Shown here: positions 24,692 to 34,041 of the stretch, in pieces
Layout: each line of letters opens with the position of its first letter
How positions within the stretch are numbered: the first letter of the stretch is position 1
DNA from: Pandoraea communis
Lineage (GTDB): Bacteria; Pseudomonadota; Gammaproteobacteria; Burkholderiales; Burkholderiaceae
DNA length: 64,000 bases
Direction of reading: 5' to 3'
NCBI RefSeq assembly: GCF_902459745.1
Contig: NZ_CABPSJ010000001.1
Span: 1,054,001-1,118,000, forward strand
Made by a program: the position numbers and the translations under genes
The notes under the pieces: generated by a model
Database searches by the model: none
Told to the model about the DNA's origin: nothing
The model's input: only the letters and a program-made list of their open reading frames with translations

Positions 24692-26470
24692 ATGAATCCC
24701 GTATCGAGTTGCGCTGCCACGAACATTCGCCATCTGCTTACTGTCATGGTTCTGGCATTGCCCTCGTTGCCATTTCAGGCGACGGCGCAGACACCTCCTC
24801 CTGCGCCTGCGGTCGACGCCGCAGTGTCGAGTGCACGGCAACAGCAACTCCTTGAGCAACAGCGCCAGGCTCAGGAACGTGCATCAGCAATCAGTGCGCC
24901 AGCAGTTCGCTCAGCGTTGCCCTCATCCGACGGATTTCCCACGCTTCCCGCGGAAACGCCTTGCTTTCGGATTGAGAAATTCTCACTGGATGTACCGGCA
25001 ACACTTCCGAAACGCGCGCAGTCTGCTGGGGCGTCGGCCCTTCCGATGGACCCGTTTGCCTTTGCGGCATCCTGGCTTGCCCACTATCACGGCCAATGCC
25101 TCGGACGCCAGGGCATTGCCGCGATCACAGCCGGTCTGACCCGGGAGATTTTGGCGCGGGGTTACGTGACAACCCGTGTGCTCGTGCCCGAACAGGACCT
25201 CACCACGGGCGAACTGAAGCTCACCCTGATCCCCGGCATCGTTCGGGATATTCGTTTCGCCGATGCATCGCAATTCGGCACATGGCGCACTGCATTTCCG
25301 ACAGCAGCGGGCGAGATTCTGGAATTGCGCGATCTGGAACAGGGATTGGAGCAAATGAAGCGGGTGGCGAGTCAGGACGTCACCATGCAGATCGTGCCGG
25401 CGGAAGCACCGGGAGAGAGTGACGTCGTCATTGAAGTCAATCGGGCGAAGCGATGGAGCGTGGTGACATCCATCGACAACTCAGGCTCTCGCGACACGGG
25501 GAAGTTGCAGGGTAGCCTCGCGCTCGGGATTGACAATCCATTAGGGCTAAACGACATCCTGAGCGTTGGCGCAACGCATGATTTGGCGTTTGCCGACAAA
25601 CGGTTCGGCTCGAACGGATGGAATGCCTTCTATTCGATTCCGTGGGGATACTGGACCGCCACACTGTCGGCTTATGCCAACCGGTACAACCAGCAGATCG
25701 CCGGGGTAAACGACACCTTCGTGACTCACGGGCAATCCCAGAACGTCGATCTCAAACTTTCCCGCGTTCTCCAGCGTAGTCAAAGCAATGTGCTGAGCGC
25801 TCAGGTCCGGCTGAGCAAACGTTTCGGGCGGAGCTTCCTCGAGGATGCCGAGATCGATCAGCAGTACCGCAACAACACGTTCATCGAGTTCGGATTCGTG
25901 GATCGGCACTATATCGGCGCCGGACAGTTCGACGGTAGCCTCATGTATCGGCAAAGCGTCGCCGGATTGGGCGCCGCGCCGGACAATGCCGTGCCCGGCA
26001 CGCCCACGTACCGCTTCAAGATGGCCGTTTTCGATGCCAACCTCTCGCTGCCGCTTGGCCAGTTGCCGCTGCGCTATGTCACGACGTTCCACGGGCAATT
26101 CACCAACGACGTTCTGCACTACATCGACGACTTGAGTATCGGTAGCCGCTACACAGTGCGAGGTTTTGATGGCGAGTCGTCCCTAGCGGCCGAGAAGGGC
26201 TTCTATTGGCGCAACGAACTTCAGTGGATATTGGGTGCCTCCGGCATCTCACTGTTCGCTGGCGTCGATTATGGGCGCGTGAGTGGTCCGAATGCCGCCT
26301 ATCTCGCCGGCACGCAACTCGCCGGGGCTGTCATTGGGGTGCGGGGTAATGCCAAGCTGCCGTTTGGTTTCGTTGCTGGAGAAGTCTTTGCCGGGACTCC
26401 GGTCTACAAACCGACAAGTTTTCAAACCGCACATACAACGGTGGGATTCTCGCTCACGGCGCAGTTCTGA
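24692..26470 (+). CDS. cdiB: CdiB/ShlB-type two-partner secretion transporter
   Basis: Outer-membrane TpsB transporter of the Omp85 superfamily, which secretes CdiA through its 16-strand barrel. 592 residues. A signal peptide ends near FQATAQ (about 32). A long Gln/Ala-rich linker follows, then POTRA modules (FRIEKFSLD, LTTGELKLTLIPGIVRDIRF). The C-terminal barrel carries the VRGF lid-lock motif (YTVRGFDGES) and ends with an aromatic residue (TAQF). ATG 24692 gives a normal signal peptide. The TTG at 24611 is an unlikely alternative. It is divergent from cdiA, whereas many loci place cdiB upstream of cdiA in one operon, so the two genes may be separately regulated. Confidence 0.9.
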   Translation: MNPVSSCAATNIRHLLTVMVLALPSLPFQATAQTPPPAPAVDAAVSSARQQQLLEQQRQAQERASAISAPAVRSALPSSDGFPTLPAETPCFRIEKFSLDVPATLPKRAQSAGASALPMDPFAFAASWLAHYHGQCLGRQGIAAITAGLTREILARGYVTTRVLVPEQDLTTGELKLTLIPGIVRDIRFADASQFGTWRTAFPTAAGEILELRDLEQGLEQMKRVASQDVTMQIVPAEAPGESDVVIEVNRAKRWSVVTSIDNSGSRDTGKLQGSLALGIDNPLGLNDILSVGATHDLAFADKRFGSNGWNAFYSIPWGYWTATLSAYANRYNQQIAGVNDTFVTHGQSQNVDLKLSRVLQRSQSNVLSAQVRLSKRFGRSFLEDAEIDQQYRNNTFIEFGFVDRHYIGAGQFDGSLMYRQSVAGLGAAPDNAVPGTPTYRFKMAVFDANLSLPLGQLPLRYVTTFHGQFTNDVLHYIDDLSIGSRYTVRGFDGESSLAAEKGFYWRNELQWILGASGISLFAGVDYGRVSGPNAAYLAGTQLAGAVIGVRGNAKLPFGFVAGEVFAGTPVYKPTSFQTAHTTVGFSLTAQF

Positions 26471-26952
26471 CCTCGCGTTGCCCGTCGAATCCACGAACAT
26501 CGGCGGCGTCCACGCGTCGCACTGCGCGAGCGCAATTCAGGCTCGGTGGAGATGGCCGACAGCGCTGCGGCGCTCGAAAATGTGGCATCCCAAATGAAAC
26601 CGGGCACTCCAAATGGAGTGCCCGGCGTCGAATCTAGATGATGGGTTGTGAGTGGCTCGAACACTCGCCCTATGGGTACCGTAGGGTGCCTTAGTTGATG
26701 AGACGCCGCATACCAAAAATTCAAAGACTTACGCGCAGCCGCGCCACAAGTGTTGTGTCAGAAGCAGCAAAGTTGCTGCGACTGGCCTACTTTGGCGCCA
26801 AAGTAGTAGCGTTTGCGTGCGATTCCAATCATTCACGAGTTCTCTTTCCGGCTGGTGCCGCTGTCAGTGCCAGACTTAGAAAAATCTCAGAGCGGCTCCA
26901 AGAGCCGGAAAATCGGCAGAAATCAAGGCCATGAAATCGCGACTCAGCACAG
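26471..26952. other. Intergenic region after cdiB, boundary of two islands
   Basis: About 480 bp. It contains an 11-bp inverted repeat (CCGGGCACTCC, loop AAAT, at 26600-26625, no T tract) that could end cdiB transcription. A tRNA T-arm-like stem lies at 26650-26666. Open frames such as 26695-26934 have no start signal or family resemblance, so I list none. It marks the junction between the CDI island and the SNF2/PLD cassette. Confidence 0.4.
26600..26625. repeat. Inverted repeat, possible terminator of cdiB
   Basis: A perfect 11-bp stem, CCGGGCACTCC / GGAGTGCCCGG, with an AAAT loop, 130 bp after the cdiB stop. It lacks a T tract, so factor-independent termination is not assured. It could also be mobile-element debris. 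Confidence 0.4.
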
Positions 26953-29616
26953 TCAGTAGTCTTCAAAAGGTCTCTCATCTCGTTTGAATGGGAATGGGTC
27001 TAAGAGAACGGGGAGCTGCGTGTCCACTCTCGGCTCGCGGAGGTAGCTCCGCCAAGTCTCGTTGACATGCCGAAGATCGATCTCCGAACTGACATCGGAT
27101 TGGCGACAAGCATCCATCCGCTCCTCGACACCGTGCTTGAGCGTGATGAACGAAGCGAGCTGTTCCTCGTCAAACGAGCGCCCAAGATAAGGATAATGAA
27201 TGGTCAACTCGGCCCTTCCGTCGCGCTCCAGGTGTGCATTTACCTTACCGAAAAGCCGGTCGACACGGCCCACGCGCTGCTCGTTGTCGCCGGGAGTCCA
27301 CGCAATTCCATAGTGATGGACCTTTCTGCACTGCAGATGTAGGTTAACTCCCTCCTGGAGCACGGACGTAGTAGCTAGTACGTTAGGATAGAAGGGACTG
27401 TTAAAACCCAGAATCAGTCGCTGCCGGTCTTTGACAGCACCACTTGCATAAAACGCGGGACTGTTCAACCCGGTTAGTACGTGCCAGTCGCGCCTCCAAT
27501 CGGCGATGTCTTCACAGAGCGCTTCGAAGGTTTCCAATGCGGCGCGGAAGTAGGCAAGCACGAGCGACCCGGTCAACCTCGGTTCGATGAAACCAACGAA
27601 CGACAGATAGCGCTGCTGCACATCACCGGTCAGTTTCAATCTTCGGAATTCCGCATACCAACAGTACAATTCGATGATAACTGGACTGGCAAACAGGAAC
27701 CCGTTCTTCAGGTAATTGCCGAAGTTCTCGGCAATATCAGAGTCATGCGCGAGCCACGAATCGATCCTTTCGCGATCCATCTGCGCGAGAAGGTCATACA
27801 TCGCCCCCCACAAGGTGGGCAAGGGCTTTGCGAAGTAGAACTTTTCGCCCGATACGCGAGTTATTCTTTCCCTTGCAATCTCATGACGGGCGTCACGTGC
27901 CGCGGCCCCATACTCGTCCCTGCCCCGCTCTCCAGGTAACTTTCGATGATAGTAGTACATTCCCTTTCGATAATCACTGGCGGGTTCAAGCAGAAGCGAA
28001 AACAGACTCTCAGGCTTGCGCAGGCGCAGGCTGAAATTTGAGCAGTCGGTACTACGATGAGCGCCAGCTTTCTTCACCACGAATAGGTCAGCGATCCTCG
28101 AATGGACGTCGGCATCCGAATCGTTGTGCCTCTGAGGCATCTCGTCGTCGAGGCCAAGCAGCGATTCCTCGTCCGCCCCCGCTTCCTTTGGGACACTCCT
28201 AAAGAATCGAATGAAGGATTCGCGTGACCAATGGTCGGCCTCCCATCGCTTTGCCACCACCGGATCATTCGGGGCCAGCGCATTGGCGATCATCATTCCG
28301 TACTGAAAATCGTAGGCCGAATTAATCCGCTTGGCGATTTCGCGAACCGATGGGATTCGACGAACGAATACTAAGTGCTTATGCTCATGAACATCGAGTC
28401 TCGCGTCGAAAACGTCACGAGGCACACACTGACTCACGAGAGCGTCATACTTTGGATGAGCCGGCAGTTTCTCCAAGCTCCTGTGCATCTGCGCAAGTTG
28501 TTTGAGAATGTCAGTATCACGTGCTCCCCTAAAGTCTCGACCACTTTGGTCAACGTCTAGGCCTGGTTCATCGTGTTGGGAATTCACCTCGAAGGACTCG
28601 AAACCTTCTAGGTAGCCGTACAGATAGCGCTTGCCCTCGGTGACTTGCTGCTTAACCAGTAACTTCTGATACAGCGCGAAGAACACTTCGGCCGAGGGAT
28701 CCTGATCAAAATCGGCTTCGATGGCCACTTCGTTGCGGTAACTGTACTTGTCGTAGGTGCCGTTCCTGCCATTCATGCGACGCAATCGGCGTAGCGCGTA
28801 CTTCTTCAGCAGCTCCTCGGGCGTATTGATTCCCACGTCTGTCACGTAGCTGAGTATCGAAGTGATGTTGTCCATCGACGAGTGACTTGGCGTAGCCGTC
28901 ATCAGCAGTGCCCTGCGGCTCAGCCTGTCTCCGTGAGTGCCGAAGAACTCACGTGCCGCCTTGGCTCGCTGGGACTGTCCCTCCTTGTTGCGAAAATAGT
29001 GAGCTTCATCCACGACCAACAGATCGAAACCCCGTTCTCCAAGCGCCCGCATCAACCTGCGATGAATATTCTTTGCGGCGTCCGCAGCGCCTGTAAGCTT
29101 GTCGAAGGACTCGTCATCTTCGCCGCGAACCAGCGTGCTGAGTGAGTAGATCGTGGTGATGAACAGCCTGCCGGATCCTGATTCCACGACCTCGGTCAGT
29201 TCGTCAAGTCGCCAGCACAACTGAGGCTCCTGGACGGGCCCTCCATCTACCATTCGGCCCACTACGTCGTCGGACTCGCGGTAGTGGCTCTTGACGAACT
29301 TCCTGAACTCCCGCTCCCAATGCTTGCAGATGTCCCGGTTGGGCGCCATTACCAGCACCTTGGCATCGGGCCTCTTCTTCCACAGTAGTGACATAACGCC
29401 GAGCGCCTGAAGTGTCTTCCCCGTACCCACTTCGTCGGCCAGCAAGGCCGCGTCGCGCAGTCCAAGCTTGTTCCAGAGTCCAGCAACGCCCTCAGCTTGG
29501 CGTGCAGACATCGACTCATCGCTTTCGCTGTAGACCCAATCGGTCCGATCGCGATCGAACGTGATCCAACGAGAGACTTGCTCCGGCGTCAGGGCGCCCC
29601 AGTCGTCAGCGCTCAT
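26953..29616 (-). CDS. SNF2-type DEAD/DEAH helicase, defence-like
   Basis: 887-residue superfamily 2 ATPase. Walker A is at 61-69 (DEVGTGKTL), the DEAH box at 203-206 (VVDEAHYFRN), motif III at 240-243 (TATP) and motif VI at 780-784 (QRVGRVDR), with ATTSVLQEGVNLHLQ (motif V) before it. DEVGxGKT and EGVNL are typical of SNF2/RapA-like translocases. The two helicase halves are separated by a large insertion of about 400 residues. The start overlaps the stop of the PLD gene by 11 bp, with an AGGGAGG ribosome-binding site. It ends a four-gene operon with PLD nuclease, an unknown protein and a PD-(D/E)XK protein. It probably moves on DNA for the nucleases. This is inference. Confidence 0.85.
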   Translation of the reverse strand: MSADDWGALTPEQVSRWITFDRDRTDWVYSESDESMSARQAEGVAGLWNKLGLRDAALLADEVGTGKTLQALGVMSLLWKKRPDAKVLVMAPNRDICKHWEREFRKFVKSHYRESDDVVGRMVDGGPVQEPQLCWRLDELTEVVESGSGRLFITTIYSLSTLVRGEDDESFDKLTGAADAAKNIHRRLMRALGERGFDLLVVDEAHYFRNKEGQSQRAKAAREFFGTHGDRLSRRALLMTATPSHSSMDNITSILSYVTDVGINTPEELLKKYALRRLRRMNGRNGTYDKYSYRNEVAIEADFDQDPSAEVFFALYQKLLVKQQVTEGKRYLYGYLEGFESFEVNSQHDEPGLDVDQSGRDFRGARDTDILKQLAQMHRSLEKLPAHPKYDALVSQCVPRDVFDARLDVHEHKHLVFVRRIPSVREIAKRINSAYDFQYGMMIANALAPNDPVVAKRWEADHWSRESFIRFFRSVPKEAGADEESLLGLDDEMPQRHNDSDADVHSRIADLFVVKKAGAHRSTDCSNFSLRLRKPESLFSLLLEPASDYRKGMYYYHRKLPGERGRDEYGAAARDARHEIARERITRVSGEKFYFAKPLPTLWGAMYDLLAQMDRERIDSWLAHDSDIAENFGNYLKNGFLFASPVIIELYCWYAEFRRLKLTGDVQQRYLSFVGFIEPRLTGSLVLAYFRAALETFEALCEDIADWRRDWHVLTGLNSPAFYASGAVKDRQRLILGFNSPFYPNVLATTSVLQEGVNLHLQCRKVHHYGIAWTPGDNEQRVGRVDRLFGKVNAHLERDGRAELTIHYPYLGRSFDEEQLASFITLKHGVEERMDACRQSDVSSEIDLRHVNETWRSYLREPRVDTQLPVLLDPFPFKRDERPFEDY

Positions 29617-31525
29617 AGTCGCAAACCTCCCTAAGCTGCTTCATGTATTGGGCGTTGCCACTGATTTCCGGCGGCAAGGATACCCGTTGCTTATTCAGTC
29701 TCAGGCTGTTCCACTTGCCTTTGTTTGGTGGCGTAGTGGGCGCGTATCGGGCCCGATTCTGCTCATAGACGTCCAACGCTACCGCGTGAAGAGAATTTAC
29801 TTCCTGCAATAGGAACCAGTTGAATACCGTATTTCCACTGGTGACAATTTGCTCATTCACTTTAACGACCAGCTCTTGCAGGCTTCCCGCGTAAACGAAC
29901 AGAAGTTTTTCGAGTTCGCTCATGGATCCCGCCGCCTGCAGTCGTTTCCGGAATTGCTCGAAGGCATGGAACAGTCGAAAGTAACTGAGGTTTCCGCCAT
30001 TCGCGCTGATGATCGGGCTTCCAAGCTCTTCCTCCGGCACGCCGTTATGTCTGAGCACCTTGCGCAGTTGCGCTGTCCCAATACCCTTCGGGTCGACGTC
30101 GTTCACCAGATCGTTCAGCAGATCCTTCAACGAGTCATAGCCTTGGGCTCTGCGATAGTCCTGCCCGGTCTCCACAATTAGGCCACGGAATTCGACACTC
30201 CCGCTCCTGACGACTTCATAGCAATGGTTCGCGAGCAACGCTTCGTCGTCGGTGACGTCCAGTTCGATTGGCTGTAACAAATACGCGCCATCGCTCCGAC
30301 GCGCCCTCCAGCGAAGCGTGACGGGCTTGACGACGCCTGGGAGGCGCAGGACGTAAGGTCTGCCGCTAATCGGCTCGAATAGTTTGCCATCTACGCAATA
30401 GCGGCTTTGTTCCCAGTCGAATCGAACCTGCAGATCGAAGGGTAGGGGATAAGGGGGGGCTATGAGCTCCTCCTCCAGTGACTCCTCCCTGCAAAAATCT
30501 TTCGTGGTCAAGGCCAACTGCCTGCCGCTAATAGTTGTCGCAGGCGATACATTCAGCAGAATTCCGGCTTCGACGTTTCTCCGTTCGAAACTCGAAATTC
30601 CCGGCTCTGTGCAATTCCATGAACCTACAGCGAGACGGCCCCTGTCTCCAGACACCAGCCAGAGTTTTGCATGCGTCATTTCAATCTCGGCCGCACGCGG
30701 TAGCGGATAGTCATGAAAGGACAGAACACCCGCCCGTTGCAACTTTTCGAGTTCTGCGGTCCAAATGGTTCGGAGTTGCCGATTGGCGATTCGATCGGGT
30801 ACGATGGAAACCCTCAGTTCACGCCCCATCGTCTCTTGAATCCGGTTGATCAAACTGGCGAGATCGCGCGAGAAATACGGCGACCATACCGTCAGCCTAT
30901 TGGCGCCGGTCTCTGCCATCAATTGCTGAAGGAAAGTCTTTTTCTGAAAGCTGTGAGCGAATCTCCAGTCGTCGTCTTCGCCATTAAATTTCCGGCGCAC
31001 GCCCAATCGCTGAGCTTCAGTCAGACCGAGTAACTCCGTGAGCGGATCGAAGAAGCGTTTGATTTGTTGGTATTGCTCGTTATTACTGACGGCACGAAAC
31101 GCAAACACCTCCTGGTTCCGTCCCCAGCCACTGACTGTCAAGTTGGCGCTGCCTGCGCCCAGCACCATCGAGCCGGACTTACCCTCTAGGAAAATTACCT
31201 TCGGGTGAAACAGGGAGTCCTTGTCAAATCCGTTTTCCGCAAGGTGGCCGGGCAGGACACCATGGACAGGGATCGCTGTGCGCTTAAGTTGGTCCGCTTC
31301 CATCATTCGCAAGTCGCAGAACAGGCGCAGGTCAATTTCGCGCTCGGCCACCTCCTGTTGCATGGTCTCGTAATCCATCCGGTTTGCAGGCTGGTCGAAA
31401 CCAAGTAGTACAGGCAGCACATGAGTCTCAAAGAAGGGGATACCGAGATTGAATGTCGTAAACCAAGCACGCTTCAACTCGCCCAGCCCTTCTACCTGCT
31501 TGCGAAACGCATCCAGAAGTTTCAT
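29606..31525 (-). CDS. Phospholipase D-like (HKD) nuclease
   Basis: 639-residue protein from ATG 31525 (MKLLDAFRKQ). Two HKD-type half-sites are visible: HPK at 107-109 with GSANLT at 125-130, and HAK at 285-287 with GSWNC at 301-305. Each supplies a histidine to a shared active site that cleaves phosphodiesters. In bacterial defence operons such PLD proteins act as DNA nucleases. The C-terminal 330 residues are a separate domain of unknown fold. The start overlaps the stop of the preceding gene as ATGA, and its own stop overlaps the helicase start by 11 bp, so the three genes are translationally coupled. An open frame to 31588 gives an extra 21 residues that look unlike coding sequence. Confidence 0.8.
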   Translation of the reverse strand: MKLLDAFRKQVEGLGELKRAWFTTFNLGIPFFETHVLPVLLGFDQPANRMDYETMQQEVAEREIDLRLFCDLRMMEADQLKRTAIPVHGVLPGHLAENGFDKDSLFHPKVIFLEGKSGSMVLGAGSANLTVSGWGRNQEVFAFRAVSNNEQYQQIKRFFDPLTELLGLTEAQRLGVRRKFNGEDDDWRFAHSFQKKTFLQQLMAETGANRLTVWSPYFSRDLASLINRIQETMGRELRVSIVPDRIANRQLRTIWTAELEKLQRAGVLSFHDYPLPRAAEIEMTHAKLWLVSGDRGRLAVGSWNCTEPGISSFERRNVEAGILLNVSPATTISGRQLALTTKDFCREESLEEELIAPPYPLPFDLQVRFDWEQSRYCVDGKLFEPISGRPYVLRLPGVVKPVTLRWRARRSDGAYLLQPIELDVTDDEALLANHCYEVVRSGSVEFRGLIVETGQDYRRAQGYDSLKDLLNDLVNDVDPKGIGTAQLRKVLRHNGVPEEELGSPIISANGGNLSYFRLFHAFEQFRKRLQAAGSMSELEKLLFVYAGSLQELVVKVNEQIVTSGNTVFNWFLLQEVNSLHAVALDVYEQNRARYAPTTPPNKGKWNSLRLNKQRVSLPPEISGNAQYMKQLREVCDYER

Positions 31526-32931
31526 GCATTTCCCCGAAAACCAGACAAAAAATGACGAAATTGAGGGACATAGTAGTGGTTGACCCAAGTCTCGACCCTC
31601 CGGTCTTCCTTCTCAGGCAATTCACGGGTACGGACGTCGATTTTCAACTGCTCGTCGTTAAGCAAGCGCAGCCAAGGCGACTGGCCTCGGTCCTCCATGA
31701 TCTTGGAGTGGTACCTCAACAGTCGCTCGCTCTGTTGCCGAATTTCGGTTTCGTTGGAGAGATCAAGCAGGTCTTTTAGACGCTCGGCAGCAGTGCCGAC
31801 AACTTGTTCACGCATATTCGAATGGGTCACGATACGCCCCGCGAGCTTGGGGAGCGTGTCCCTGTCGCGGCCGAGAGCCTTCCACTTGGCCACGACCTCA
31901 TTCAACGACTGAGACTTGGCGGAGAGCATGACGTTAAGCAACAAATCAAGTTCTCCCAGAAGCGGCTCCAGCAAGCACACATGCTCAAGCTTCTCTTTGT
32001 CCGAGGCCACTCGGAAGTTCCGTTCGACCGATCGCGCAAAAACCTCGGCAGCAGACCACGGAGCCGCGCCGCGCCGCTGCGATTCTTCGTTCAGCACTTG
32101 GTACAACGCGCCAGGGGCTCCCTGATCAAGCTCCGTGACCGACAGCCAAAAGTCGCGAGCATATGCACCTACTGCCCAGGGTGAACTGAATGCGTTGACG
32201 AACGCCTTCCTGAGTTCAGAAGGTATCTGAGCGAACCAACGCTCGGGTTCGCGACTGGGTTCTGCAAGGATGTCCGCTAGATGGGCACGCACGAGCTTGT
32301 GCAACTTGGTCAAGTGCCCCGCACCCGTCGTGAGTCGATTCGCGACTGTCTGCCACAAAGATCGAGCCGATGGCAGCGCATAGTCATAGCCGCTATCGAA
32401 GAATCCCATTTCTACTAGCGGTGTCTTGTAGCGGCCGCTGACACCGAGCAAGTTCTGCCGGACGAGTATATGAGCCTTGGACTCATGGCTAAAGACCAGT
32501 CGAGGGTTACCCTCGCTCTCGTCCCACTTGCGACGGGCCTTGGAAATACCAAGAACGCCGCCAGTCTCCACGCCTGCCAATTCCTGCGCGTCCATGATGC
32601 AATATACGAACAGATTCTCTAGGTAGAGCAGACACGCTTGCTTAAAGGCCTGCGCATTCTTTCCTTTGCCTGCGTAGGCCTTTTCTCCGTGCAGGCCCTT
32701 GCCTAGCTGAACCGAGTCGTCGTCGACGATGCTCCTGATCACCCAATGATTGAACAAATTGAGTGTGTAGTTGCGAACATCGTTAGAGATGGAGCTGATG
32801 CGATTGCGAAATATCCTCTGGCCGTAGGCAGACCAAATAACTTGCACGCCAAGCGGGTCGAGGTTTAGTTCGCTACTGATGCGATCATCGAACTCCGTGA
32901 GGATGTCTCGCAGCAAGTCCGGCGGAGCCAT
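31522..32931 (-). CDS. Protein of unknown function in SNF2/PLD cassette
   Basis: 469 residues, no recognised family. It is mostly alpha-helical and charged, without signal peptide, membrane segments or a nucleotide-binding motif. Features that can be seen: a C-terminal cluster of Arg/Glu helices (about 380-440) and a conserved-looking aromatic tail WVNHYYVPQFRHFLSGF. It lies second in the operon, 64 bp after the PD-(D/E)XK protein and in ATGA overlap with the PLD gene. It is probably a structural or specificity subunit of the complex. This is inferred from context only. Confidence 0.7.
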   Translation of the reverse strand: MAPPDLLRDILTEFDDRISSELNLDPLGVQVIWSAYGQRIFRNRISSISNDVRNYTLNLFNHWVIRSIVDDDSVQLGKGLHGEKAYAGKGKNAQAFKQACLLYLENLFVYCIMDAQELAGVETGGVLGISKARRKWDESEGNPRLVFSHESKAHILVRQNLLGVSGRYKTPLVEMGFFDSGYDYALPSARSLWQTVANRLTTGAGHLTKLHKLVRAHLADILAEPSREPERWFAQIPSELRKAFVNAFSSPWAVGAYARDFWLSVTELDQGAPGALYQVLNEESQRRGAAPWSAAEVFARSVERNFRVASDKEKLEHVCLLEPLLGELDLLLNVMLSAKSQSLNEVVAKWKALGRDRDTLPKLAGRIVTHSNMREQVVGTAAERLKDLLDLSNETEIRQQSERLLRYHSKIMEDRGQSPWLRLLNDEQLKIDVRTRELPEKEDRRVETWVNHYYVPQFRHFLSGFRGNA

Positions 32932-32995
32932 ATCGATAGTGCCTTTCCAATTTGAATTTTAATCAAAATGACTCGATCAATCTCAAGCGACGAAG

Positions 32996-33928
32996 TTACA
33001 TGCCCCAGTCGCGGACATTGGTCTCGCCGGTCTGGTAAAACTTTCTAACCAGCTTGATGTATTCCACAAAGTCCCGATTCTCTTCCGCGAGCCGATTACA
33101 CGTGTCCCAATCGACGTTTGGTCGCTCTCTCGCAGGAATTAGCACCTGGCTTGCGGAAACATCTGTCACATCTAACTGAATGACACCGATTCCGTGTGCA
33201 GTCGCCAAAAGCCGCAACTCCTTCATGATGTCAGGCCCTTCAATTTCGGCTGCAACCAAGTAACTAAAGTTTGCCCAAGAGGCGTTGGAGACGGTTTGGA
33301 AGAAGCTCCGGCGAACATTTGACCTGTTGAGCAGCAGCTTTACCTCGAACGCCCAGAGCTTCGTTCTGGTATCCGCATGTTCTCGCACGCAGGCTCGAAT
33401 CTCGGGAGCCCATTCGGTGGAGAGATCCTCCATTCCAACCACATCCGGATGCAACCATTCATTGGCGCCCGACCCAACTCGGTTACTAGATCGCTTCTCA
33501 TCGATCCGCATGGAATGTACGTTGTGCTCGGTCCAGAGATACTCTGAGAGAAGGGGATACAGCGAATGCTCGGTCCGCTTTGCCCCCTGCACCGGGCTAA
33601 CCGCCCCCTCCGCTTCGGCGACCTCCGTTTCGTCGTCTTTGGTCGACCAGAAGAAGCGGCGAGGCCGCCCCTCCGTGGTCTTCAACGAAGGATCTTGCCG
33701 TTGCCAGCTGCGCTGCGATCCATAGATCTCTGCGCGAAGCTGCGTCAGAAGCTGATCGTCAGTCTCCATCACGGTGCTGTTCGCAAGCTTTAAGGCGCAC
33801 TCCTCAGGGTAGTTCGCCATGATCCATCGGCCAATCTCTGACGCCGTCAGCTTTTCACCATGAGCGGATTGCAGGCACTCCAAAACACGCTTTCGCAACT
33901 CGAGCTTCAAAATTCCCCCGTCGGTCAT
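32996..33928 (-). CDS. COG2958-like protein: HTH plus PD-(D/E)XK nuclease-like domain
   Basis: 310 residues from ATG 33928. A longer frame begins with GTG at 34042, overlapping the preceding gene, but its N-terminal 38 residues look like non-family sequence. An N-terminal HARE/HTH-type helical domain (about 5-55) is followed by a linker and a C-terminal nuclease-like core. The core has a WLHPDVVG motif (PD at 161-162) and WAFEVKLLLN (E195-x-K197), the PD-(D/E)XK pattern seen in COG2958 proteins found in defence loci. It is first of the four co-directional genes, so it may mark DNA recognition or cleavage. The metal-ligand assignment is by eye. Confidence 0.7.
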   Translation of the reverse strand: MTDGGILKLELRKRVLECLQSAHGEKLTASEIGRWIMANYPEECALKLANSTVMETDDQLLTQLRAEIYGSQRSWQRQDPSLKTTEGRPRRFFWSTKDDETEVAEAEGAVSPVQGAKRTEHSLYPLLSEYLWTEHNVHSMRIDEKRSSNRVGSGANEWLHPDVVGMEDLSTEWAPEIRACVREHADTRTKLWAFEVKLLLNRSNVRRSFFQTVSNASWANFSYLVAAEIEGPDIMKELRLLATAHGIGVIQLDVTDVSASQVLIPARERPNVDWDTCNRLAEENRDFVEYIKLVRKFYQTGETNVRDWGM

Positions 33929-34041
33929 TGGTTCTGCTTGCCTGATTTTATCTCGACCATCTAGCACGGTGAAAGTCGTGTTCGTCTCGTCGCAGTCAAT
34001 GCCATACGTGAAATCCTCCGCGCCCCCTTGCAGATCTCCCA

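Noticed and set aside
26640-26740. A complete tRNA gene on the minus strand
   Set aside because: Only a T-arm-like stem and a 3' acceptor-like strand are present. No 5' acceptor, D-arm or anticodon arm was found.
26695-26934. Plus-strand 79-codon frame after cdiB
   Set aside because: No ribosome-binding site, no conserved pattern, overlaps possible att-scar sequence.
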